64,000 nt of DNA from Gigaspora rosea (GCA_003550325.1 QKWP01000103.1:356677-420676), one strand, 5' to 3'. Shown: positions 54,201 to 64,000, counted from the stretch's first letter. The notes: a model not told the origin generated them from the sequence alone. Numbers and translations: made by a program.

Positions 54201-55747
54201 AACCGTTATATAATGCTTTACTAAGAATGCACGTTCCAAATAAGCGTACGTACGAATGTATGTAAGTTGGCGTTATTACATATACGTATTAATTAGGTGT
54301 GGTAGGATCAATAGGGCTAGAAGAAATTTAAATAACTTGTTATTGTCAATAGCATATGTTTTCAGTAAAGACTTTGCTTTGTTACAAATCAATTTTTTTT
54401 TACTTAAATTATGTAACAAACACTAAATAAGTTCTAACGCACAGTATTTAGAAAGAAAGAATTCGTATAGCTTTAAAGTAAAGGAAGCGGTTCTTTGTTT
54501 CATTATTAACATTCGTCATACCAAAATTATTTGGCTGCACTAATTTTTCTGGAAAATTTTCTAGAAAACATGAATGCCGAATGCAGTAATGTAACAATCG
54601 AGTAGAGGTTGCACAAAGTAGCCCAAATAAGTATATATAAGAATGACTTATGCAAAACAGGATTATAGACACAATTTTGGTAATGAACTACCATACCGGT
54701 CTAAATATTCCGATATAAAAAAAATTTGGAAAAATGATACGAGAAATAAATTATCTAAATTTAGCAAATGCAATTGACTTAAATTTTGAAATCGATTCAA
54801 AATTTGATAATAAACGGTAGAACTGGTCATGATACTTAGATGTGATGACCTATAAAAAACCGATATGACGCCAAAGTTATCAAAAAATTGATTCATTAAT
54901 ACATATGTGGATATTTGATACAGTTATTTTTAAGCGTGTTCTAAAAATACTAAAAATCTTCCAAAAATATATTTTTTTTGATGAACTATAATAATAATCG
55001 TTTTTTTTCGGAATAATTTTTTATGCGTATGCACATTGCATGTTAATCGCAGGGCCCGCGACGTTAATTAATGCTCCTAAATTCTTGTACGTACGTACGT
55101 ACATACGTTCTGATACGTACCCACACCAAAATTCAATAATCAAAAATAGTGAGGTCTAAATCTTCGATCTTCGCTTCAAACTTTCAATAACTGATAATAT
55201 TAATTTAAATTTGAAGCAGTCAGTATTCGATTTAAATTTTCAATAATACAACTTTAATTTTATAACAAGTTAGTATGAAACTCAATTTTTTTTACTTTAA
55301 TGATTAGAAAACTCTAACATATAAAGTTTGCCGAAACGCATGCATATATAGTACATATATACATACATACATACGTACGTACGTACGTAGTTACTTATAA
55401 TTTATAAAATAAACCATTACAAATTCAGTTATGTCGTATTACAGACCGTTAAAGCCAATTTTTCATAAATGATCTTTAGAATTATACAAATTGCGCAAGT
55501 TACTTGGTATGTTAACTGGCGTATGTTCAAATAACATATGAAAATAAGTAATTCATTGTTCATATCATTTTTCTGGAATTTCTTCATGAGAAAATGTGAA
55601 AACATTGAAAACGCCATGACCCAATATGAGCAATTATGATTTAGAATAATCGTTTTCCAATTAAAGTTCTTTACAAACTGAAGAAAAAAGATTAATCCAT
55701 TCATATTTGAATACATTAGAATCTTTAATGAATAACGCCAAAATTTT
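51251..55747. other. 4.5-kb region with no recognised feature
   Basis: Lower repeat density than elsewhere. Frames 53283-53576 (plus, 97 codons), 54448-54672, 54663-54896 and 55429-55812 (minus, 127 codons) lack signal peptides, known motifs or splice context that would support them. (ACGT)n tracts at 55087-55107 and 55339-55390. Upstream region of the His-rich gene. Confidence 0.45.
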
Positions 55748-55755
55748 ATATAAAT
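55748..55755 (+). promoter_or_regulatory. Possible TATA box of the His-rich gene
   Basis: TATAAATA at about 157 bases before the ATG in the sequence TTTTATATAAATAGCCTTT. Position is plausible for a fungal promoter with a 5' UTR of about 120 nt, but A/T-rich DNA makes chance matches common. Confidence 0.3.
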
Positions 55756-55904
55756 AGCCTTTGGAAATTCCTTCACCTCTACATCAATTGTTTGGTTTAT
55801 TAAATTAAACAATCAAATAACTTTTCTTCTAATATCAAATTTCTCAATTGTAAATTTAAATTTAAATTTTGAAAAAAAATTTTTAATAAATTTTTTTTTC
55901 AATC

Positions 55905-56454
55905 ATGAGGTTCAATTTTACTGCCACGTATTTGATTTTTCTCCTTGCCATTACTGCATCCATTACTGTATTGGCGACTCCAATTCTAAAAGGTATTAAT
56001 TTTATAACAATATTTGATTATATTTATTATGGTCGCATACCTTTAGCTTACTTATCATTGCTATTGCATTTGAAAAGACTCTACCAATGACTTAGGTAAT
56101 TTATATTTTACATTTCAATTACTTAAATTTTATGTTGACCAATTTTATTTATTAATATGCTATTTATTCTTGGCTATTTACTTTTGTTTGATAAATCCAG
56201 TCTCTGAAGACAAGCGTAGTCCTGGTGACGATTACGATCATTATAAGGACCATGACGATCATTATTATGACGACTACCACTACAAGCGTAGTCCTGGTGA
56301 CGATTATCATCATGGCGACTATCACCACGATTATAAACATCATGGCGACTATCACCACGATTATAAACATCATGGCAAATATCACCACAAACGTAGTCCT
56401 GGTGGCGGCGATCACTATGACGATCATCATGGCTACAAACACAGCGGATGGTAA
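55905..56454 (+). CDS. Histidine-rich secreted protein with three KR-SPG units (one intron)
   Basis: Exon 1 55905-55992, intron 55993-56200 (GTATTA...CCAG, 208 nt, phase 1), exon 2 56201-56454; 113 residues. Residues 1-26 (MRFNFTATYLIFLLAITASI then TVLATP) are a clear signal peptide, cut probably after VLA. Exon 2 reads VSEDKR and then three units each opening SPG: SPGDDYDHYKD..., SPGDDYHHGDYHHDYKHH..., SPGGGDHYDDHHGYKHSGW. Each unit follows Lys-Arg, a KEX2 site, so the pro-protein could be cut into peptides of about 20-33 residues, as in fungal KEX2-processed repeat proteins. His, Asp, Tyr and Gly dominate the mature part; Zn/Cu/Ni binding is inferred. No cysteines. The middle unit has two copies of GDYHHDYKHH, repeated also in the DNA. 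It converges on a paralogue at 63197-63948. The ATG follows an A/T-rich leader; no upstream in-frame start. Confidence 0.8.
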
Positions 56455-57685
56455 AGACAAGAAATTTAAAAGAGAAATGAAAATAAAAAGGAAGCTGATA
56501 TCAACCATTATAAACATACCTCTCATATTCAAAATATTATTAAGTGTCGAAATGTGAAGTTTTGGTCAAATATCTCATTATGAAAATTATTTTTATCAGT
56601 TTTCTAATCTTTATTATTGTATTATAAATTCAATTGTTAAATATGTTAAATATATATATTTCTAAATAATAAAATATCTGTGTATTAACTTTTACTATTT
56701 ACATGTAATACCGGAGTTTATTAAGAGCTCATACTTTTAGTAATCAATAATACCGTAAGAAAACGATTTTATATTTGGTGTGAAGTAATAAATTAATAGT
56801 TATACCTCGGGTATTAATAAAGATTAGGCCCGCATATATGGTAAAAAGTACAATCTTAATCCTAGAAATATCTCGCAGAAGCTAATATCATCTTCTCGAA
56901 AATTGCAATATGACCTCATATCGCGCGAAATCATATGAATTGTGGAATGATTACCTTTTATAGAAAGGCTTTTGTGTGATTGGTCAATTGCCCGGGTAAA
57001 TGTAGCTTACTTATACAGTGTAAAGTACTTTGCGAGTAACATTTCACTTAGAAGTAAAAATTTGGTTCTTTTTCGTTTGCTTTATAAATTCATTGTATTT
57101 GATTGGTCAATAACCACATGTTTATATAACATAAATTAGCTAATCATATACATCAATGTCATCCTATGGAAAAATTAGCTTACAGTATTTACCCCTTGGC
57201 TTCACTATGGGAGTATTTTAATGCAAGTGATGCCAAGTGAAATTTTATAATTTTTTGTGGATTTAATGATTTTGGCAGTTGAAGCTGAGATCTTGAAATA
57301 TTTTAATATTAAAATTTAAAAATTATTTGTCAACTTTTTTTTTAGAGTTAGGTTATGGTTTAGGGATAGTTTTATTAATAAAGAGTATAAGCGATATTAT
57401 AGATTTAAATAGAGACCACAATCTCAACTTTAGTCGATCTCAGCTTCATCCGCCACAATAATTTTAGCATGGAAGGCTTTCGCATTTTTCGGAAAAGCCA
57501 TAAAAAGATGGATAATCATTGAACCACACAACAGGCGTAATTCATATATTATTATTTCTTTATAGTTTAATTTCGAAGTAAAATAAGTCGCATTTTAGAA
57601 AAATAAAACTCTTCACACAGCTTATAAACCAATTTACAAGCATAGAAATTTTATTAAAAAATTTTTACATAATTAACAAACTATT
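56455..57685. other. 3' flank of the His-rich gene, no other feature
   Basis: AAAATAAAAAG at 56476 and AATAATAAAATATC at 56664 could serve as poly(A) signals. Nothing else supported. Confidence 0.4.
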
Positions 57686-58076
57686 AAGCCACGCAAAGTT
57701 GATTTTTCGTTTTGCATTACATGGATTTCAAAATTCGGGACGGACGGACGGACGGGGGGTTTTTTTTAATTTACTGCAAATAGAATAATGTTTACATTTT
57801 AAGGTTATACAAGGTTAATTTTCATTTTGCACAACAAGGAATCAAAAAACGGGCCGGCAGTCATATTTTTCCCTGTCATTCATATCGGACAATTACGGGA
57901 AATTACAGGAAATTAAGGTCTCATCAGGTGACACCAGATGAAATAGCGGAAAAATAGATGTCAAAATCGAAAAATTGGCACAATAGGGATCTAAAAAAAA
58001 AAAAAAAAAATTGAAAAAATTGAAAAAATGGGACGGCGGGTAATGCAAAATGAAAAATCAACTTTGCATGGCCTTA
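57686..58076. mobile_element. AAGGCCACGC TIR family, copy 5 (fullest copy)
   Basis: TTAAGCCACGCAAAGTTGAT on the left, ATCAACTTTGCATGGCCTTA on the right; 391 bp. Contains GGACGGACGGACGGAC, GGTTATACAAGGTTAATTTT, CATCAGGTGACACCAGATGA and poly(A). Flanking TA on both sides suggests a Tc1/mariner-like target. No ORF. Confidence 0.85.
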
Positions 58077-59744
58077 TCGTACATAATCAAACGATTTCTA
58101 AAATATCTTCTGAAGAATATGCATCGCTTGAAAACAGTCTGTAAAGGCTATAAAGCTATAATAAAATCAACGTATTATTTATTTAAACAATAACAGATAA
58201 GACAGAAACAATAACGTCAAACTTTGCGAATTGAGCAGTAAAATATACCTTTATTACTTCTTACTATAGAGTAGATAGTACCTCAACCGTTAAAAGAACA
58301 ACCTTCTCCTGCGTTATGCAGCACGATGCAGCGCAATGCAACTTGAGTTTCTTGAAAAGAAGTTCTCTACAAAGCTATCTTATTAGTAAAGTATTCCATG
58401 ATTGGATAAAGTTTACCGTTTACTTATACCCGAAAATTCTGGTTTTATACTACCATCCTATATAAATACTCGTGTAACATTGAGGTAGGAACGTGCCCCG
58501 AGTTTGTAGATCGTTACATAATTGATTCGGATTTTTTTTATACAAATCCCAAATTCAAAAAAAAAACAATTGCTATTTGTAAAATATTAAATCAAAAAAT
58601 AGTATTAACATTTTGCAAATATATTATCTATAACAATAAGATTATCTACTATTTGTTTAAACAAAGATTATTAATAAAATTTTTGAGAAATTAATTTGTG
58701 ATGTATTTGGGATTTGGGCGCGGACAAATCCCAAACTATTGTAATTTGGGATTTTGCCAACATGTATATACATTTTACAGTACTTTTTTCGGAAGCTCGG
58801 GTAGATTATCTCATCTGTGAACCCAACCAAGTGTACTAAATGAAGTTTTCTTATCGTACTATAATAATATCAATTAAATCCTTCTGAATCACTCGACCTT
58901 CATGTTATATTTTACTTACCGAAGTTATAAGTAAATTACGATTACTGTGTTGACAAAATCTTCTTGTGTTGAACAAAAAAACGTAAAAAAAAGTCTTAAT
59001 AACGTAGAGGAAAGAAATTAGTTTGTATATTTTTTTTATTTTACGTTTTGCATAGATATCCTTTAAAAATTGGAAGTATATGAATAATGTTAATTATCTA
59101 TGCGATTTATTAATAATATTATTGTAGGTGCTTTTATAATACGATAAGAAGTTTATAAGATAAGATGTATTAAAATCGCAGAAGTTTCTTATTAGGATGA
59201 TAGTTGTGTAAGATAGTATAGTATAATATATTAGAAATTTGAGTAGATGTAGGATTTGATATAGGATTAGACGTAGAATTATAGAGAATTCATATTAGAT
59301 TATTAAGATTTTGTAAATAAAACTGTAAAAAGGTCAATACTTCTGATTTAAATTAATGAATACATGCTTACTTATCTAACAGTAACATTTAACGGCATGT
59401 TTTGAGATTTAGCTATATAAATTTTAATTAAATTTCGTTTTTTTTTTCATTTTATAAAAATTTACGATTTGATTGGCTAAGCAACATGTGATCTTTTCAC
59501 ATGATAAAAATTTACAATTTTAATTGGCTAAATTAATATGCGTGATCGGGATTATCATATTCTTACCTGTAATTTTATCATAGAATTTATTGCCCGAAGC
59601 GTAGCAAGGGCTTACTATTGAGACGTAAATACACACAGTCTTGGGTTATGCTCACGTGATATAGAGCCAATCAGTGTCAAAAATCTATAATCAGATCGAC
59701 ACCAGCCCGATTTCATGCTCAAATTTTTCTTTTAGTTAGTATCA
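58077..59744. other. Gene-free AT-rich DNA
   Basis: Two ACGATTTGATTGGCTAA-type words (about 59463 and 59510) and ATTTGGGATTTG words near 58700-58745. From about 59640 onward sequence may belong to the LTR described next. No gene supported. Confidence 0.4.
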
Positions 59745-59790
59745 TTATTTTATCGTTGCATATTTAGCATAGTTTGTGACATAGTCAGGT

Positions 59791-59910
59791 GATTAAATCT
59801 CCAATCGAGTTATTAAAGTTCCAATCGAATGATTAAAGCCCCAATCGAAAGATTAAAGCTCCAATCGAATGATTAAAGCTCCAATCGAGTGATTAAAACT
59901 CCAAAACGAA
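59791..59910. repeat. 20-bp tandem repeat GATTAAAGCTCCAATCGAAT, six units
   Basis: Six exact-length 20-base units within the LTR; related words in the 36.1-kb LTR copy (GAGTGATTAAAGCTCC) are not expanded there. Confidence 0.9.
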
Positions 59911-60034
59911 GACTAAATCCCTATGCGAATTTAAAATATATAAGGGTTTAGTTTCGCCCCTAACTTAGGAGAATTATTAATCATGTGAAGTGATGATCAT
60001 GAAGATATCACTGATTCACTATTCTTAAAACTAC

Positions 60035-61070
60035 TGTGACCATCGGTTGGGAGCAGTGTTTAAAATAGAAATTTTAATTTACCGGTACATGCACCTGTTA
60101 TATAAAAAAATACCGGTTCATAAAAAAAAAAAAACCTGCATTAGTAGAAAATAATCATCAGATCATTGGGGGAACATAGATGCAAGCACCGGTTACTTCA
60201 AAAAATTCCGGATTATGCACCGTTTGTTGCACCGGCCCAATTTTAAAATACCGGTATATGCAATATAAAAAACGGTAGATCCGGATTTTTATCATGCTAT
60301 TTTATACACTGGTTGGGAGAGCAATAATGGATATCGGTCCAATTTAGCTCCGATGATTCACTTGGTTTAAATTTATATCGATCATATACGTATATGATGT
60401 CACGGGAATTAATTAATCAGGGTCGGGTTATCACTTAATTTAATCAATCTACGTGATTGATTTAAATAAGATGTATATGATGCAATTAATTAAACATCGG
60501 GGGTAATTTATTATAATATTATTAATAAAGACCATACTAAACAATGTAACAATGGAATAAAAATTAATAAAAGAATACAATAAAACTAAACTACTATACT
60601 ATAAGAATCGGATAATTGTTATAACTATATAATCAAATCATCGTAATCTCTGATCTCAATTGTAGTAGCGCGAAAACTCAGGCTTTATATACTTTCTGAG
60701 CTATTAAGAACTACTGCGTTTTAGTCTTCTGTCGCGATTCTTTTTACCTTAAGGCTTTGAAGCATTCGTGCTTTCGGGCCGCGAGCATTAGCTCCAAAAT
60801 AAATAAGCCTCTCTACGTCATCCGTACAAGCCAAGATGACGATAACTCATGGCTTACCGATACCAGGGACCAACAATTACCTGTTTATCCAACAATTCAT
60901 GAACAACAATAACTGGTTTACTCCTCCCATCGCATACAAACAACTCCTGGGAATAAACATTATCTCTAAGTCTCCTCCACAACCTTGTTATTCCATATGA
61001 CTGGATCGATGGACCTTCCGGTGTTACCAAATTGTGTATAAGTCACGGGTTAAAATTTTTAACCGTGACA
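60035..61070. mobile_element. Solo LTR, TGTGACCATCGG...ACCGTGACA
   Basis: Begins TGTGACCATCGGTTGGGAG and ends AACCGTGACA, flanked by CTAC on both sides (60031-60034, 61071-61074). About 770 bp after removal of the hAT-like MITE. Start resembles TGTTACAATCCGTTAGGAGA of the 35.8-kb LTR, so it is a related family in the opposite orientation to the LTR it interrupts. No internal coding region. Confidence 0.65.
60046..60319. mobile_element. hAT-like MITE, 258 bp, TSD GTTGGGAG
   Basis: Element 60054-60311. Ends CAGTGTTTAAAATAG and CAGTGTATAAAATAG; flanks perfect GTTGGGAG (60046-60053, 60312-60319). CAGTG ends and 8-bp duplication are classic hAT. Several ACCGGTA/TACCGG words inside. Non-coding. 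Confidence 0.92.
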
Positions 61071-61475
61071 CTACCCGTTTCAGCTTATGAAGGAGGAGGA
61101 TAGTTAACGATGGTTGATAGTATTTAGTATTGTTGTAATAATCCGATGTATTAATTTATATTAATAAAAAGAAACCTTATAGCCCGAAATTATGTGTCAG
61201 TATATCGATTTAAACATTTGACTTTAATCACTATTTGTTCACGATCGAAGCTAAATTGGTGCAATACTCTATCAAGCTACACCGACAAGACGGAAGATTC
61301 AGGCACTAACAGTAGTTTTCCAACTCATACAGGAAGATCCAAAATTCCTGGTCGGAATGCATTGGAATCCTGGTCAGCAGGTTCAGAAATGATCAATTCC
61401 TCAGGATCACTAAAAATTTTACTAATGAAATCGTAGCCATTCAGATAATTTTCTATAGAATCTGCTAACCACTAG

Positions 61476-62230
61476 GGCTAAATGCCGACCTAAATCCGAC
61501 CAGGAATTTTAGGGATTGTCCTGTAAAAATCCTATATTCCTAGTTTAGGCAACGCAAAGTTAATTTTTCGTTTTGCATAACCCGCCGACCCAATTTTTCA
61601 AAAAAAATTTTTTTTAAAAAAAAAATTCCAATTTTACCAATTATTCCATTTTTGCTATTTAATTTTTCTCCCGGTGTCGCCCGATGGTGACCTTATTTTC
61701 CGGAATTACCCGATAGATCCGAAAAATCCCCCAAAAATTTCTAATTACATGTTATGCAAACCGAAAAATTAACTTTGCGTGGCCTTGTATGTGAACATGA
61801 GCTTATTAATTTACATAGATAAAAAAAAAACAAAAAAAAAAACAAAATCTGACCCGCCGACTGGAATTTTGGAACACCATATTATGCAAAACGAAAAATT
61901 AACTTTGCGTGGCCTTATAATAGAAGTTAAGGTTAAGGTTAAAATGAAAATGATAAAATGCATATAAGCTTACAGGTTTCTTGGTGTCTTTATTATATTC
62001 GGTATGTCGCATAGATCAATTTATAATAAAAAAAATTCCCGCGTAATATTTGTTTGAAAGGTAATAATATTTAGATAATGTATTTGGTAGAAATAATTTG
62101 ACGGGCAAATATAAATAACTTTTATATTAGGTACGTCTATTAATTTGACTAACCTCATACTGGAGGATTTTTACAGGGCTATCCCCAAATTTCCGGGTCG
62201 GATGCGTCGAATCTAGGTCGGCGTTTAGCC
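61476..62230. mobile_element. TIR element with GGCTAAATGCCGACCTA ends
   Basis: GGCTAAATGCCGACCTAAAT...CCTGTAAAAATCCT (61476-61531) is mirrored by AGGATTTTTACAGGG...TAGGTCGGCGTTTAGCC (62163-62230); arms 55-65 bp with mismatches. Contains two AAGGCCACGC family copies. No ORF of note and no clear target duplication. Confidence 0.7.
61546..61918. mobile_element. AAGGCCACGC TIR family, copies 6 (61546-61787) and 7 (61850-61918, partial)
   Basis: Copy 6 begins TTAGGCAACGCAAAGTTAAT and ends TTAACTTTGCGTGGCCTTG. Copy 7 keeps only a right half ending TTAACTTTGCGTGGCCTTAT, preceded by the same CCCGCCGAC word as copy 6. Both lie inside the 61476-62230 element. Confidence 0.75.
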
Positions 62231-62257
62231 GGTATTGATATTCTTGCATCATTAGAA

Positions 62258-62417
62258 GTCTGTATTAGAGTTGTTGGTGAAACTAATTAATTTCACCAGG
62301 ACCATCGGTGCAGCGTTGAAGACTAGTTTTATCTATAACTATTGGTGCACCAGTTTCACCTGGTGCACCATCGGTACACCATTGAAGATTAGTTTCACCT
62401 GCAACTCTAGTCTGTAT
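62258..62417. mobile_element. 144-bp hAT-like MITE, TSD GTCTGTAT
   Basis: Element 62266-62409 with ends TAGAGTTGTTGGTGAAACTA and TAGAGTTGCAGGTGAAACTA; flanks perfect GTCTGTAT (62258-62265, 62410-62417). Inside, CCATCGGTGCAGCGTTGAAG and CCATCGGTACACCATTGAAG form a direct repeat and GGTGCACCAGTTTCACCTGG a hairpin. Confidence 0.9.
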
Positions 62418-63196
62418 GCAAGAATTGAGTCTGTTACATTTCACTAATTTTAAGATCCATGCAGGGCTGAGAATTTACAGTATATCATATAATGTAAAAA
62501 TTTGAACTACACATATACTTCGCGTTTATAACAGACAATCTACGAAAGAACTACAGTTAAAGAAGATCCGGTGATTTACATACGGGTATAATATATGTTG
62601 GGTATTTAGTAGCATGACAATTAATTGGCTCAATTTGTTATGTGCATGTCGCACGCGAGATCGTGTCGTGACAGAAATACATTTAATAAATTTTCATAAT
62701 TAAATTATTTATCTTGCGCGATATTCCGAAATAGTGATTCACTATTTCTCGTAAGGTACATCCCTAATCTGCACTACTATTATATGATAGATACAGTGAT
62801 ATGATTTAAAAATTGAATAATACCAGTTTACAATTTATGGATTCAAAAATTTCATTAGTACCTGTAGAATCTGTTGTAATTCTACATAATTAATGATATT
62901 AGAAACATGAAAATTTGGAATAATTTGTTTTTTTAAGTTAATACATAGAAATTTATTATTACATTTATTATATTTATACATTTTAAAGAAATAAATACAA
63001 GATTCGAATATTCGAATATTAATGACCTCTTTTGAGATCTTTCAAATTAAATAATGTTCGCTATTATATTTGACTGAGATTTTACATTTAGCCATATTTT
63101 TTTTTATCGTCTTTATAGTCATGTAATCCTTTTATTTATGGCCTTTCTTATGACTTTCCTTACGTTCTTTCTCATGATCTTCCCATGGTGATCTTT
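62418..63196. other. 3' flank of the second His-rich gene
   Basis: On the minus strand, AATAAA-type signals lie at about 63131 (CATAAATAAAAG) and 62951. No other feature supported. Confidence 0.4.
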
Positions 63197-63948
63197 CTAA
63201 TAGCCTTTCTTGTAGTAGTGATCTTTCTTATGATCTTTCTCATGGTGATATTCTTTCTCATGGTGATCTTTCTTATGATCTTTCTCATGATGATATTCTT
63301 TCTCATGGTGATCTTTCTTATGATCTTTCTCATGATGATATTCTTTCTCATGGTGATTTTTCTTATGATCTTTCTCATGATGATATTCTTTCTCGTGGTG
63401 GTCTTTCTCATGGTGGTCTTTCTCATGGTGGTCTTTCTCATGGTGGTCTTTCTCATGGTGATATTTCTTATGATCTTTCTCGTGTTCTTTCTTTCCTCCT
63501 CTCTTCCACCAATCATCTTCTTTCTTATGACCTTTCTTATGATCTTTCTCATGATGATATTCTTTCTCATGGTGATCTTTCTTATGATCTTTCTCATGAT
63601 GATATTCTTTCTCATGGTGATTTTTCTTATGATCTTTCTCATGATGATATTCTTTCTCATGATGATCTTTCTTATGATCTTTCTCATGATGATCTTTCTT
63701 ATGATCTTTCTCATGGTGATCTTTATCATGATGATATTCTTTCTCATGGTGATATTTCTTATGATCTTCCTTTTCACCTCTCTTCCAATCTTCATCATGT
63801 TTTTCATCATGTTTGTAACCATGTTTTTCATAATCATCATCACATTCTTCATCGTCATCATGTTTTTTTCCTTTGTGCTCTTCTTTATGTTTATATTCGT
63901 GCTTTTTTTCTTCTTCACCAGGACTACGCTTGAATTCAAAGACCAAAT
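63197..63948 (-). CDS. Histidine-rich secreted protein, last exon (15-residue repeats), partial
   Basis: Minus-strand exon from 63948 to stop TAG at 63197-63199, about 250 residues. It opens directly after an intron acceptor (TTTATTCTGATAG) in the frame LVFEFKRSPGEEEKKHEYKH, matching the paralogue at 55905, whose intron also ends a few residues before KRSPGDD. The DNA CAAGCGTAGTCCTGGTGA is identical in both. Exon 1 with the signal peptide should lie beyond 64000. The body is His/Lys/Glu/Asp: an acidic DDDEECDDD patch (one Cys), then repeats of HHEKEYHHEKDHKKD (15 residues, 45 bp) interrupted by DWKRGEKED and WWKRGGKKE, giving three Lys-Arg sites in all. KEX2 cutting would release two or three repeat blocks. 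Metal binding is inferred from the HH spacing. Other long frames on both strands here are repeat by-products. Confidence 0.75.
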
Positions 63949-64000
63949 CTATCAGAATAAACAAAAAAATAGTATTAATAAATAATTGTCCAAAATAAAA

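Larger units (their letters stand above)
59745..61275 (+). repeat. LTR of a second retrotransposon family, interrupted by a solo LTR
   Basis: The two parts 59745-60034 and 61071-61275 follow, in order, the sequence of the 35809-36165 LTR read on its minus strand: GTGACATAGTCAGGTGATTA, the GATTAAAGCTCC repeats, TATAAGGGTTTAGTTT, CAGCTTATGAAGGAGGAG, ATTTAGTATTGTTGTAATAA, TTAATAAAAAG, TTGTTCACGATCGAAGCTAA. Outer ends are not fixed. The frame at 61194-61436 is a chance ORF in this LTR. Confidence 0.65.

Noticed and set aside
55429-55812. 127-codon minus-strand ORF upstream of the His-rich gene
   Set aside because: Hydrophobic/Ile-rich composition expected of A/T-rich DNA, no recognisable motif. 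Kept out for lack of support; expression data could change this.
56164-56557. Overlapping frames over exon 2 of the first His-rich gene
   Set aside because: Repeat by-products in wrong frames; the KRSPG frame joins exon 1 in phase.
59791-59910. CRISPR-like array
   Set aside because: Units are contiguous 20-mers without spacers and lie in a eukaryotic LTR.
63172-63985. Long hydrophobic plus-strand ORF (MVIFLIAFLVV...) and a second minus-strand frame (Met/Arg/Lys/Ile repeats)
   Set aside because: They are other frames of the 45-bp repeat; only the HHEK frame continues the KRSPG motif, has an intron acceptor and matches the paralogue.

Overview
The window is a eukaryotic, strongly AT-rich and extremely repeat-rich stretch. 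The host-type genes have spliceosomal introns, short secreted products and Lys-Arg (KEX2-type) processing sites. The transposons are a Tad/I-like LINE with a C-terminal RNase H, a Ty3/gypsy element and many hAT-like and TA-targeting MITEs. Together these suggest a filamentous fungus, most likely an arbuscular mycorrhizal (Glomeromycotina-type) genome. That placement is inference from style of sequence, not a database match.

Layout. 1-5.6 kb: AT-rich DNA with fold-back elements, a decayed LINE reverse-transcriptase fragment (minus strand) and two copies of a TIR family that recurs through the window. 5.6-15.65 kb: a plus-strand LINE (ORF1, endonuclease, RT, RNase H, poly(A)) broken by frameshifts and by a 2.1-kb hAT-like insertion with a perfect 8-bp target duplication. 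15.65-26.6 kb: gene-free DNA with a poly(A)-tailed retro-insertion flanked by a perfect 16-bp duplication, several MITEs and degenerate tandem repeats. 26.6-39.3 kb: a tRNA-like (SINE-like) sequence split by a 12-kb minus-strand gypsy element (LTRs, gag, protease, RT, RNase H, integrase), which itself carries three further insertions. 39.3-40.7 kb: a TIR element containing an assembly gap, then a second dispersed repeat. 40.9-45.3 kb: a second, minus-strand LINE (ORF1 and endonuclease only) carrying two MITEs. 45.3-51.3 kb: minisatellites, inverted repeats and a cluster of related hairpins. 51.3-55.7 kb: nothing recognised. 55.9-64 kb: two converging genes for histidine-rich secreted proteins, separated by a three-level nest of LTRs and MITEs.

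The only genes I would defend as host genes are the two His-rich ones. The first (55905-56454, one intron) is complete: signal peptide followed by three KR-SPG units. The second (63197-63948, minus) is the last exon of a paralogue with 15-residue His/Lys/Glu repeats; its signal-peptide exon lies beyond the window. They share an 18-nt block over the first KR-SPG site and the same exon layout, so they look like a small local family of metal-binding or KEX2-processed secreted peptides.

Everything else coding-like is transposon-derived and mostly dead. The order of insertion can be read from nesting: LINEs and gypsy first, then hAT-like, pogo-like and other MITEs inside them.
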